A stretch of DNA of 64,000 nucleotides from positions 1,981,001-2,045,000 of the forward strand of contig NZ_AP014690.1 of the NCBI RefSeq assembly GCF_001547995.1, written 5' to 3'. Shown here one piece after another: positions 26,379 through 34,740 of the stretch. Positions within the stretch are counted from its first letter, which is position 1; every line of letters starts with the position of its first letter. The notes under the pieces are model-generated. The model worked only from the letters and a program-made list of their open reading frames with translations, did not search any database and was not told where the DNA came from. The position numbers and the translations under genes are program-made. This stretch comes from Asaia bogorensis NBRC 16594. GTDB lineage: Bacteria > Pseudomonadota > Alphaproteobacteria > Acetobacterales > Acetobacteraceae.

Positions 26379-27718
26379 GCAAGGACCAGGAGCGTCTTTC
26401 AGACCTGATCGAAGCCGCAAAGCGCGCCGGAGCCGATCGGGCCGATGCGCTCATGGTGGCCTCGCGTTCGGTTTCGGCCATGTGCCGTCAGGGCGTACCG
26501 GAAGGGCTGGAGCACTCCGAAACCCTCGCGCTCGGCCTGCGCGTGTTCGTTGGTAAACGCGCGGCCAGTGTTTCGGCCACGGCACTCGACCCGAGCCGCT
26601 TCGAGGCGCTTGCCCAGCAGGCCGTTGCCATGGCGCATGTCGTGCCTGAGGATGCTTGGGCCGGTGCAGTCGATCCCGACCGGCAGGGCGTGTACGACAT
26701 CGCGGCGCTCGATATGGTCGATCCGACCGAAGCCCCGAGCCTCGATGCCTTGCTGGCCCGGGCGCGCGAGGCCGAGGAAATCGCCCTCGGCATCAAGGGG
26801 ATCACCAATAGCAATGGCGCCTCAGCGGGCTATAGCCGCGTCGAGATCACCCTGGCTGAAAGCAGCGGTTTCAGCGGCGCTTATGCCCAGACCAGCCATA
26901 GCAACGGCATCAGCGTGCTCGCCGGTGACGGGCCGAGCATGCAGCGTGACTATGCCGGACATAGCACGCGCCATCTGACCGATCTGGATAGCCCTGCGCT
27001 GCTCGGACGCGAGGCGGCCGAACGAGCTCTCGCACGCATGAACCCGGTCAAGCCGCGCACCGGATCATTCCCGGTGGTGTTCGACCCACGTGTCTCATCC
27101 AGCCTGCTCGGCCATCTGGCGGGTGCCATCAATGGCTCTGCCATCGCACGCGGCACGTCGTTTCTGTCCGGCCACAAGGGCAAGCGCATCCTGCCGGAAG
27201 CCCTAAGCGTCATCGATGACCCGACGCGCGCCCGCGGCCTGCGCTCAAAGCCTTTCGATGCCGAGGGCCTGCTGCCCAGCCCTCTCGCCTTTGTTGAAAA
27301 TGGTGTGCTTACGGACTGGATTCTGGATGGTCGCTCGTCCCGCCAGCTTGGTCTGATCAATAACGGTCGCGCCTCGCGCGGGGTGGGTGGTCCCCCCTCT
27401 CCGGCAGTCGGCAACTTCTACCTGACGGGCGGAACGGGATCACGCGCTGCGCTGATGGAGGACATTGTCGAGGGCATCTATGTGACCGAGATGATGGGGT
27501 CTTCCATCAACGGCCTGACAGGCGATTACAGCCGTGGCGCGTCGGGTTTCATGATTCGTCAAGGTCAGCTTGCGGAACCTGTCGCCGAGTTGACCATTGC
27601 AGGTAATCTCATCGAGATGTTCGCGGCCCTGCGTGCCGCCGACGATCTCGTCTTCCGCCACGGTGTCGATGCCCCGACACTAAGGATCGACGCCATGAGC
27701 GTTGCCGGAAGCCAGTAA
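26375..27718 (+). CDS. pmbA: PmbA/TldE-family metalloprotease-associated protein
   Basis: 447 residues. PmbA (TldE) forms a complex with TldD that degrades certain peptides, including microcin B17 precursor and CcdA in E. coli. Seen: GADRADALMVASRSVSAMCRQG, YSRVEITLAESSGFSGAYAQTSHSN, FPVVFDPRVSSSLLGHLAGAINGSAIARG, and the C-terminal GGTGSRAALMEDIVEGIYVTEMMG...GDYSRGASGF. TldE lacks the HExxxH motif of TldD, and none is seen here. ATGA overlap with the preceding M16 gene. Confidence 0.92.
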   Translation: MSKDQERLSDLIEAAKRAGADRADALMVASRSVSAMCRQGVPEGLEHSETLALGLRVFVGKRAASVSATALDPSRFEALAQQAVAMAHVVPEDAWAGAVDPDRQGVYDIAALDMVDPTEAPSLDALLARAREAEEIALGIKGITNSNGASAGYSRVEITLAESSGFSGAYAQTSHSNGISVLAGDGPSMQRDYAGHSTRHLTDLDSPALLGREAAERALARMNPVKPRTGSFPVVFDPRVSSSLLGHLAGAINGSAIARGTSFLSGHKGKRILPEALSVIDDPTRARGLRSKPFDAEGLLPSPLAFVENGVLTDWILDGRSSRQLGLINNGRASRGVGGPPSPAVGNFYLTGGTGSRAALMEDIVEGIYVTEMMGSSINGLTGDYSRGASGFMIRQGQLAEPVAELTIAGNLIEMFAALRAADDLVFRHGVDAPTLRIDAMSVAGSQ

Positions 27719-27727
27719 GGAGTTCTC

Positions 27728-28633
27728 ATGTCACGCCGCCTGTTCCGCGCCTCTCTTCTGCTTGTTGCCCTTGCCCCGCTTCTGGCCGCCCCGGCCGATG
27801 CGCGCCCCGGTGGCGGTCGCTCCATGGGAAGCCGGGGAAGCCGCACCTATTCTCCCCCGCCCATGACTCAGACCGCGCCTTATCAGGCCCGGCCCATGGA
27901 GCGAAGCTATACCCCCTCATCCCCGTCACCAGGGTATAGCAACCCGATGCAGCGCCCGATGGGCCAGCCTTACGGCTTTGCACAGCGCCGCCCCTTCATG
28001 ACCGGCTTTGTGGGTGGCCTGCTGGGTGCCGGCCTGTTCGGCATGCTGTCAGGGCACGGTTTTCTTGGTGGTATCGGCGGGGGGCTCTCCTTCCTCGGCC
28101 TGCTATTCCAGATTGCGCTGTTCGGTTTCATTATCGTGATGGTGCTGCGCTGGCTTGGCAATCGTCGCCAGGGTGGTGCCAGTGCCCCTCAGAGCCCCGG
28201 CTTTTCCGGTGGTGCCGGGGCGCCGGCCGTGACACTGAACAACAGCGATTACCAGAACTTCCAGCGCCTTCTGCTCGACATCCAGGCTGCCTGGAGTGCC
28301 CAGAACATGCGGGCGCTTTCCAGCATGGCCACGCCGGAGATGGTGTCGTATTTCAACGAGCAGCTGGCCGATTATGCCAGCCGTGGTGCACGCAATATCG
28401 TATCGGACGTGCAATTCATGCGCGGCGATCTCTCGGAAGCATGGCGTGAGGGCAACCTGACCTATGCCACCGTTGCCATGCAGTATTCGCTGTATGACGT
28501 CACGACCGATCAGCTCGGCAACGTCATTGATGGCAGCAAAACCGAGCGTCAGGTGGTGACAGAGCTCTGGACCTTCGTACGTGCCGATGGACGCGGGAAC
28601 TGGGTACTTTCCGCCATCCAGCAGGTTGGCTGA
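27728..28633 (+). CDS. Exported/membrane Tim44-like domain protein
   Basis: 301 residues. Signal-like N terminus (LFRASLLLVALAPLLAAPADA), a low-complexity Ser/Pro/Gly/Tyr region (about 25-95), two glycine-rich membrane segments (about 96-147) and a C-terminal Tim44-like domain from about 170 (NNSDYQNFQRLLLDIQAAWS...TELWTFVRADGRGNWVLSAIQQVG). AAGGAG lies 6 bases before the ATG. It begins 9 bases after pmbA and is probably the third gene of the M16-pmbA operon. A rho-independent terminator follows at 28733. Confidence 0.87.
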   Translation: MSRRLFRASLLLVALAPLLAAPADARPGGGRSMGSRGSRTYSPPPMTQTAPYQARPMERSYTPSSPSPGYSNPMQRPMGQPYGFAQRRPFMTGFVGGLLGAGLFGMLSGHGFLGGIGGGLSFLGLLFQIALFGFIIVMVLRWLGNRRQGGASAPQSPGFSGGAGAPAVTLNNSDYQNFQRLLLDIQAAWSAQNMRALSSMATPEMVSYFNEQLADYASRGARNIVSDVQFMRGDLSEAWREGNLTYATVAMQYSLYDVTTDQLGNVIDGSKTERQVVTELWTFVRADGRGNWVLSAIQQVG

Positions 28634-28732
28634 AACGACGGCCAAGGCCGCGTTTGTGCCGGGCCAGGTCGGGTAATCGCTGACGCGGGAGGATGGGTAA
28701 CTCCTACCGCGTCTCACCGCTCCTAGAACTGA

Positions 28733-28762
28733 AGCCGGAGCCCCTGAGGGCTTCGGCTTTTG
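28733..28762 (+). terminator. Rho-independent terminator of the M16-pmbA-Tim44 run
   Basis: Stem AGCCGGAGCCC / GGGCTTCGGCT (11 pairs with one G-T) around a CTGA loop, followed by TTTTGTGT, about 100 bases after the stop of the Tim44-like gene. A second hairpin (ACGCGG...CCGCGT, 28683-28712) lies just before it. Confidence 0.75.
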
Positions 28763-29400
28763 TGTATGGGGAAGTCACCGAAGCTCCCCTTCGGACGGGG
28801 CACGCTTTGGACGATCGACTGCGTTGTCCCGACATTGACGAGGTGCGGGTTTGCCCCCTTTGACGCGAAGGGGGCGCATTGAGCGGATTGTCGGGGCATC
28901 GACGATAATCCGTACCGGATATGCCAGCCCCACTTGTCTGTGTCTGGTATTCGGACCCGACGGCACTCGGACACATCCTCCCAACGCGCAGCCGTTCTTT
29001 TCAGATGCCAAATCGTCGTTGGTCGTATTGGCTGATCGTTATCACGACGTAACGCTGCCCTCACCATCACGGCTATACCGCCCCTCAACCTCTTTGTCTG
29101 CCTATGCAATGACTCGCGGCGGCTTCTGCCTCGCAGCACCGCCAGCGTTGTCTCAGACCCTTTTGAAGAGTCGAGCATCGTCCCGATCAGAGGGATAGTA
29201 GCGGCCAACCAGAACGATGCTGGCCCCGGCCCTACAAACATATCCGGCAGCCGGAAGACCCACGGGAATCAGTGGCGTTGCTGCGGCCCTATCCTCATCG
29301 TTACCTTAAGGCAGCACCACAGGCGTGAAGCCTAAGTAGCGGATCTCTCGTACCCCTCTGGCGCGGGATCGGGCCGCAGTTGCAAGAGCGCCCGCGGGTC
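28763..29400. other. Gene-poor region, origin unclear
   Basis: About 640 bases between the terminator at 28733 and the coxF-like gene. Open frames run on both strands (28851-29198 plus; 28723-29241 minus), but neither shows a domain, a ribosome site or conserved spacing. Composition stays GC-rich with Ser/Arg-heavy conceptual products. It might be a decayed gene; no transposase motif or terminal repeats were recognised. Confidence 0.4.
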
Positions 29401-29511
29401 TCAGAGACGCAAATAGGTCAGGGCGAAAAGAGAGATCATGACCAGTGACAGACCACCCAGCAGGCCCATGATCCGCCCCTGACGGCGCACGGCGAGTTCG
29501 TTTTTCATCAT
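29401..29511 (-). CDS. CoxF-like cytochrome oxidase small protein
   Basis: 36 residues (starting MMKNELAVRRQGRIMGLL). A basic N-terminal half is followed by one membrane segment ending LFALTYLRL. The ATG overlaps the ctaB stop as ATGA. In alphaproteobacterial coxBA-ctaB-coxF-ctaG-coxC clusters a tiny single-span protein with the same layout (R-x-R-N, membrane segment, short R-L/K-M tail) follows ctaB. Identification rests on that synteny and shape. The neighbouring coxB, ctaG and coxC are absent. Confidence 0.6.
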   Translation of the reverse strand: MMKNELAVRRQGRIMGLLGGLSLVMISLFALTYLRL

Positions 29512-30449
29512 GGAAACAACACCCGATCGATCAGCAGGGCTGAAAACAGAAAGAACAGATACGCCAGCGAATACCGGAAGGCATAGCGGGCAGGCTTGTC
29601 AGCCGTCAGGCTCACCCCGGTCTCGTCTTGCTTGTCGAGCAGAACACGCAAGGCAAATCCCACAAAACCCAGCCCGAGAACCGTGGCGCTCACCGTGTAG
29701 ATCAATCCGCAAAGATGCAGAAAGGACGGCACCAGAGACACAGCCAGCAGGATCAGCGTGTAGATGAAGACATTCCAGCGCGTATGACGAGCCCCCTTCA
29801 CCACGGGCAGCATCGGGATGCCAGCCTTCGTGTAATCCTTGCAGGCGTAGAGCGAGAGCGACCAGAAATGGGGCGGCGTCCACAGGAACACGATGGCAAA
29901 CATTACCACCGGCAATACGCTCATGGAGCCTGTAGCCGCAGCCCAGCCGATCATGGGCGGAAAGGCTCCGGCTGCTCCGCCAATCACGATATTCTGCGGT
30001 GTGCTCCGCTTTAGCCACATGGTGTAGATGACGGCATAGAAGAAAATCGAAAACGCCAGAATACCCGCAGCGAGAGCATTGCTCGCCAGCCAGAGCAGAG
30101 CCACAGAAGCCAGCGACAGCACAACGCCATAGATAAGGGCGCCATCGGCATCCATACGGGAGTCCGGAATGGGCCTCACCGAAGTCCGCTTCATGATCGC
30201 GTCAATATCGCGGTCATACCACATATTGATGGCACCGGCCGCCCCTGCTCCGACGCATATGCAGAGCATATCGATCAGACCGAGCGGAACCGAAGGCCAT
30301 GTCGGTGCCACGGCCATGCCCGCCACACCTGTGAACACAACCAGCGAGATGACACGCGGCTTCAGCAGCGCAAGCCAGTCCCTGAGCGTCGCCCCTTGAA
30401 GGCGATCGAATCCCGGCTCGACATGCGGCAATGATTGTGAGGCACTCAT
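29508..30449 (-). CDS. ctaB: Protohaem IX farnesyltransferase (haem O synthase)
   Basis: 313 residues, UbiA-type prenyltransferase with about nine spans. Adds a farnesyl group to haem B to make haem O. First aspartate motif NMWYDRDIDAIMKRT; second region HFWSLSLYACKDYTKAGIPMLPVVKG. LRDWLALLKPRVISLVVFTGVAGM is the classic N terminus. It overlaps the CtaD-like gene upstream (ATGA) and the CoxF-like gene downstream (ATGA). Haem O is needed for bo3 ubiquinol oxidase, so the gene can stay essential without a functional cytochrome c oxidase (inference). Confidence 0.95.
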   Translation of the reverse strand: MSASQSLPHVEPGFDRLQGATLRDWLALLKPRVISLVVFTGVAGMAVAPTWPSVPLGLIDMLCICVGAGAAGAINMWYDRDIDAIMKRTSVRPIPDSRMDADGALIYGVVLSLASVALLWLASNALAAGILAFSIFFYAVIYTMWLKRSTPQNIVIGGAAGAFPPMIGWAAATGSMSVLPVVMFAIVFLWTPPHFWSLSLYACKDYTKAGIPMLPVVKGARHTRWNVFIYTLILLAVSLVPSFLHLCGLIYTVSATVLGLGFVGFALRVLLDKQDETGVSLTADKPARYAFRYSLAYLFFLFSALLIDRVLFP

Positions 30450-31639
30450 GAAAGGTCGACCTTCGCAGGCTCACGCAATGGCATGATCAGTCTGACGCCC
30501 AGACAGGCAACACAGCAGAGTGAGACCATCATGCCGGCCTCGCCGATATGCCGTAGCATGGGCAGAAACGGGATCATGGCCAGCACCGCTATACCCATCG
30601 AAACAAGATGAAGACGACCGAGCCAGAGAGGTGCGGCCATATCGCCCAGCCGGGCCTGCCAGCGATAATAGCAGCCAAACAACGCAAACACCGCGCCAAA
30701 CAGCATGGCGGAATGAAAGGCCTCCGGACGGGCGGGAAAGAGATAGAGCACCCACCCCGCAGAGAGCAGGAGCAACGCCGGAAAGCTCCAGGAGAGCGCA
30801 TAGGTCATGGTGAAGCTGCGACGCCATAGGGAAGCGCAGATCAGCCCCATGATCCCGAAACAAGGGAGTGCAACGCCTGCCCCCAGAAGCCACGCCTCGG
30901 AAAGCCCCGGCACGATAACTCCATGCGCCCAGACCACCGATACACCAAGCGTCGGTACCGCCATAAGCAGTGGCAGAACGATCTTGGCACGGGTTGAATG
31001 GAAGGAAACGAGGTTTGCAATCGCCCCGAGGGCGAGTTGCATGACAAGGGCCAGTACGGGAACCTGGATACGACCAAGCCATACGCCAGCCACAATTTGC
31101 GCATCCCCGCCCGCCACGAGGTCATGGCACAGGCCAGCCAGCACAACAGGGACGATGACGATCAAGCCAAGTGACGCGAGAAGTTGTGACCAGGTAAAGG
31201 GCGACAGGTCACGAAAGCGCACAACGCGACACTCGAGACATTTGACGATGGTCGACAGCGCCAGCAACACAACACCAACCGACCAAAGCCCCATCGAGAC
31301 GGCAAACAGGTCAGGTCGTGAAACACCGCCAAGCGCGCAGAGCGCCCCGAGGAACATTGCGACAAGAGCCACACGGTCAAAACGGACCATCAAGGACGGG
31401 AGGGATGTCAGCTCACCCGGCAGGATCAATCGTCCCATGCCGCCTAGAAAAGCCGGGATCAGGACAAAAAGATCGAGCAGCAATCCATGGCCCAGCGCAT
31501 GGGTTGGGCCGGTATTCTGGGAAACAAACCCGAGGAAACCACCTGCGAGACCGCAAAAGAGCGCCAGGGCGAGAAAAGCAGCACCATCGGCCCGCAATGT
31601 CAGACCCTCGCGGCGTCTCGAAATCGGCAACTGTAACAA
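30446..31639 (-). CDS. CtaD-like membrane protein lacking the oxygen-reducing centre
   Basis: 397 residues, about 12 membrane spans, resembling haem-copper oxidase subunit I, which is normally over 500 residues. Helix II GHGLLLDLFVLIPAFLGGMG keeps the haem a ligand (His51). The segment GGDAQIVAGVWLGRIQVPVL aligns with GGDP...FFGHPEVYIL, placing Arg190, Gln192 and Pro194 at the CuB His, proton-gate Glu and cross-linked Tyr. Helix VII VVWAHG keeps His239 but has Gly240 for the second His. Helix X AFHSAMLFGAVFALF has Ala307 for the haem a3 ligand and keeps His309 for haem a. The start is TTG with AAGGA 7 bases upstream. Overlaps ctaB. NnrS-like or other haem-copper relatives are less good fits. 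Confidence 0.75.
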   Translation of the reverse strand: MLQLPISRRREGLTLRADGAAFLALALFCGLAGGFLGFVSQNTGPTHALGHGLLLDLFVLIPAFLGGMGRLILPGELTSLPSLMVRFDRVALVAMFLGALCALGGVSRPDLFAVSMGLWSVGVVLLALSTIVKCLECRVVRFRDLSPFTWSQLLASLGLIVIVPVVLAGLCHDLVAGGDAQIVAGVWLGRIQVPVLALVMQLALGAIANLVSFHSTRAKIVLPLLMAVPTLGVSVVWAHGVIVPGLSEAWLLGAGVALPCFGIMGLICASLWRRSFTMTYALSWSFPALLLLSAGWVLYLFPARPEAFHSAMLFGAVFALFGCYYRWQARLGDMAAPLWLGRLHLVSMGIAVLAMIPFLPMLRHIGEAGMMVSLCCVACLGVRLIMPLREPAKVDLS

Positions 31640-31741
31640 GACCCGTTCCTTATTCCGTCCTGGGGGTCCTCATGCCATCAGCATCGGAAAGGGACCCTGA
31701 GATCAAGGCCAGTCTGGTATGATTTGTCGGGCACAAACGTG

Positions 31742-32464
31742 TCAGGCAACCAGGGCCGTCTCTTCCTTACTATCCTTCTCGATCGGCAATGTCACGAGCG
31801 TAAACAGTCCCGCAGGCGGGACCGGCGTGATGGTTGCGCGGCTCAGATCTTCAGGCGGCAGCAGGGATTCCATAGCAAAATCCGGGTGCCAGCCGAGCGA
31901 TCGGGAAGCCCGGGCCATACCGCGTTCTACAGCCAGCCGGACGCCGCCCGTCGCAAGGAAATGATTGACGAACAGGATATGGCCGCCCGGCTTCACCACG
32001 CGCTTGAGCTCGCCCAGAAGACGACGTGGGCTTGGCACGACGGATGCGACGAACATCGCCACAGCAATATCAAAGCTTCCCGCCTCGAAAGTGGTCGCTT
32101 CAGCATCCATTTCCTGCAGATCATCGACATTGCCGAGCTGCTGGTTGATTACACGCTGACGGGCGCGCTCGAGCATGGCCTCGGAGAGGTCGATACCGGT
32201 GATATGCTTGTCGCGATTGTAATGCGGCAGCGCAAGCCCTGTACCGACCCCAACCTCCAGCACGCGTTGGCCCGGCAACGCATTGACAGCGGCGACAGCA
32301 CGGCGACGACCGAATGCGGAGATGCCGCCAAACACGGAGTCATACACCTTGGCCCAGCGGCGATAAGCTGCGCGGACAGCATCAGCGTCCAGTGCAGAGC
32401 GGGGGCGAGGATGCGTATCGTCAAGGGAGACGGTCGGGTCGATCAGGGGGTCCGGTCGTGTCAT
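31742..32464 (-). CDS. SAM-dependent methyltransferase, PmtA-like
   Basis: 240 residues. Class I methyltransferase with YRRWAKVYDSVFGG, motif I VLEVGVGTGLALPHY, ITGIDLSEAMLERAR, and VKPGGHILFVNHF. The N terminus and motif spacing resemble the Rhodobacter-type phosphatidylethanolamine N-methyltransferase PmtA, which makes phosphatidylcholine; ubiquinone-type methyltransferases are the main alternative. ATG 32464 (MTRPDPLID) is chosen; an ATG at 32551 would add 29 residues. It is upstream of the CtaD-like gene on the same strand (102 bases). Confidence 0.75.
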   Translation of the reverse strand: MTRPDPLIDPTVSLDDTHPRPRSALDADAVRAAYRRWAKVYDSVFGGISAFGRRRAVAAVNALPGQRVLEVGVGTGLALPHYNRDKHITGIDLSEAMLERARQRVINQQLGNVDDLQEMDAEATTFEAGSFDIAVAMFVASVVPSPRRLLGELKRVVKPGGHILFVNHFLATGGVRLAVERGMARASRSLGWHPDFAMESLLPPEDLSRATITPVPPAGLFTLVTLPIEKDSKEETALVA

Positions 32465-32738
32465 CAGGCTTCGTTCGTCTGGTCGCACAAAATCATTGGT
32501 TTTGTCCTGATACCTGTCCCGAAATCCCCTTGCGAGACCTCGGCCATTCAAAATTGTCGCCCGACCGCAGCCAGCGTGGCAGGCATCGAACAGATCAGAT
32601 GCTCTTAGCGTATCTCGTCAGAACTGGCGAGGGGCGGTTTGCATTTCGTCACAGGCAACGCCTAGAAGATAGGCAATAATAACGGGAGAGCGCCCGAGCC
32701 CGGGCCACGCACTCAAGCCCGGAGATGAGAACGTCACA

Positions 32739-33056
32739 ATGTCACGCCTCGATATATGTCTGATCCTGCTCGCAATAGGCCTATGGTCATCGATCTATGT
32801 CATCAAATTCAAGGAAGACATCCAAAGATGGTATCACATCAGATTTGACAAATCGCCGCCGCCAGCTCCGCGCGACGGCAAGATGCCTGAAGTCCAGCTT
32901 CCTTTTCGCTATGACCTGCCAATGACGGATAAGGACGAAGACGAATACCTCCGGGCAAAGGAACAGGAAGAAGCACAAGAGGCGGAGGCAGGCAGCCCTA
33001 TCGGGGCCGCAGCGCCAGAAAGTGCTACGGACGAGGCAGCCCGACACAAAGCCTGA
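32739..33056 (+). CDS. Small membrane-anchored hypothetical protein
   Basis: 105 residues: one N-terminal membrane segment (about 4-22, LDICLILLAIGLWSSIYVI), then a charged region with a proline cluster and a glutamate/alanine-rich tail (EQEEAQEAEAGSP). No family recognised. It is flanked by divergent methyltransferase and convergent gshB genes, so it stands alone. Confidence 0.55.
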   Translation: MSRLDICLILLAIGLWSSIYVIKFKEDIQRWYHIRFDKSPPPAPRDGKMPEVQLPFRYDLPMTDKDEDEYLRAKEQEEAQEAEAGSPIGAAAPESATDEAARHKA

Positions 33057-33084
33057 CGTCGGGCGGTCCCCGTCATCAGGCGCC

Positions 33085-34065
33085 TCAGCCGAGGCGCTTT
33101 TCGATGGCATCCCAGATTAGGCCGGCACTGTTCATGTCGTTGAAACGGTCCAGTTCCTGCAGGCCCGTCGGGGAGGTCACGTTGATCTCGGTCAGCCAAT
33201 CGCCGATCACGTCGATCCCGACGAAGATGAGCCCGTTTTCACGCAGATATGATCCGATACGCGCACAGATTTCCTGATCGCGCGCCGTCAGGGCGACGGC
33301 TTCCGCCCGACCACCCACATGCATGTTCGAGCGGGCCTCGCCTGTAGCAGGAACGCGGTTGATCGCACCGATCGGCTCGCCATCGACCAGTATGATGCGT
33401 TTGTCGCCCTTGCGCACCATCGGCTCATAACGCTGGATCATGAGCGGTTCACGCGAACGGCTGAAATGCAGCTCCAGCAATGACGCAAAATTCTCATCGC
33501 CTTCACGAATACGGAAGATCCCCGCCCCGCCATTACCGTAGAGCGGTTTGAGAATCACATCGCCATAGCGGGCCCGGAATTCGGCCAGCGCCTCAGTGTC
33601 CCACGTGACCAGTGTTGGGGGCATGAGATCAGGATAATGCGTGACAAGCAGCTTCTCGGGAGCGTTTCGTACGGCTTGCGGGTCATTCACGACCAGTGTC
33701 TTGCCAGGTCCAACACCGTGGACATGCTCGAGCATGTGGGTGGCGGTAATATATCCCATATCGAAGGGTGGATCCTGACGCATCAGCACCACATCGGTCT
33801 CACCCAGATCCAGACGCTGCTCTGCGCCGAAGGTCGCATGCCCCCCCTGCACGCGTTGCACCGAAACCGGACGCGCCCGCGCAGAAACCCGACCATGATG
33901 CAGCGTTTTCTCTGCCCCGCCTTCGCCAAGACATAGCGAGTCCACAGGATATACAAAGAGTTCGTGCCCACGTCTCTGGGCTTCGAGCATCAGGGCGAAG
34001 GTCGAGTCCCCGTTGATATTGACGTGCTCAAGCGGGTCCATCTGTACGGCTATGCGTAGGGCCAT
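33085..34065 (-). CDS. gshB: Glutathione synthetase
   Basis: 326 residues, ATP-grasp enzyme joining gamma-glutamylcysteine and glycine. Seen: [20 protein letters not shown] at the N terminus, [53 protein letters not shown], and [23 protein letters not shown] 34065 has AAAGGA 9 bases upstream; an ATG at 34110 is not supported. Full length for the bacterial enzyme. Glutathione could serve the peroxidase at 10942, though that type often uses thioredoxin. Confidence 0.96.
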   Translation of the reverse strand: MALRIAVQMDPLEHVNINGDSTFALMLEAQRRGHELFVYPVDSLCLGEGGAEKTLHHGRVSARARPVSVQRVQGGHATFGAEQRLDLGETDVVLMRQDPPFDMGYITATHMLEHVHGVGPGKTLVVNDPQAVRNAPEKLLVTHYPDLMPPTLVTWDTEALAEFRARYGDVILKPLYGNGGAGIFRIREGDENFASLLELHFSRSREPLMIQRYEPMVRKGDKRIILVDGEPIGAINRVPATGEARSNMHVGGRAEAVALTARDQEICARIGSYLRENGLIFVGIDVIGDWLTEINVTSPTGLQELDRFNDMNSAGLIWDAIEKRLG

Positions 34066-34236
34066 CGTCTTCGTCCTTTCGGTATCTGCAAACCAGAATG
34101 TCATCGTCACACACCAGGCGCGATCCCTGGCTCTTGCCCTGCGGGGCGGTTTGCATCACGCCACACCCATATCATGAGCGAGCGCCCTGCCAAGCATGCG
34201 CAAAAAGAAAGTCTGGAGGGGCCTTACGGCTCCCCC

Positions 34237-34734
34237 TCAATGCGGATAGGCAATTTCCAGAATCTCCAGCGTGACCGTCCCGTTAGGGGTCAGCAGGCTC
34301 ACTTCATCACCCACACGGCCGCGCATCAGGGCACGCGCGACGGGCGACACCAGCGAGATTTCCCGCCGGGTCAGATCTGCCTCATCGCAGCCGACAATGG
34401 TCACATCATGCCTGACATCGTCCTCATCGGCATAGGCAACGCGCGCCCCGAAAAACACGCGGTCGCGCGTTGTCTGACTGGCAGGATCGACAATCAGGGC
34501 ATGCTCGAGTCGCTTGCTCAGAAACCGGGCGCGGCGGTCGATCTCACGCAGCCGACGTTTACCGTACAGATAATCGCCATTTTCAGAGCGATCACCGTTA
34601 CCCGCTGCCCAGGAGACAATCTCCACAATGCGTGGACGCTCAACCTGCATGAGTTCCCGTAATTCCTCACGCATACGCGCGGCCCCCTGAGGGGTAAGAT
34701 ACTGGTTGAGGGCAATACGGGAAGCGTCGGACAC
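34237..34734 (-). CDS. greB: Transcription elongation factor GreB
   Basis: 165 residues. Binds the RNA polymerase secondary channel and stimulates cleavage of backtracked transcripts. NGDRSENGDYLYGKRRLREI places the acidic tip of the coiled coil, and the KRRLREIDRRARFLSKRLE basic run is the GreB rather than GreA version. The C-terminal FKBP-like domain (FFGARVAYADEDD...LMRGRVGDEV) is complete. The start is GTG, 6 bases after the galM stop, suggesting coupling with galM. Confidence 0.92.
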   Translation of the reverse strand: MSDASRIALNQYLTPQGAARMREELRELMQVERPRIVEIVSWAAGNGDRSENGDYLYGKRRLREIDRRARFLSKRLEHALIVDPASQTTRDRVFFGARVAYADEDDVRHDVTIVGCDEADLTRREISLVSPVARALMRGRVGDEVSLLTPNGTVTLEILEIAYPH

Positions 34735-34740
34735 GGAAAT

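Noticed and set aside
28723-29241. 172-codon minus-strand frame as a possible transposase remnant
   Set aside because: No DDE motif, no terminal inverted repeats or target duplication seen; it runs through the terminator at 28733.
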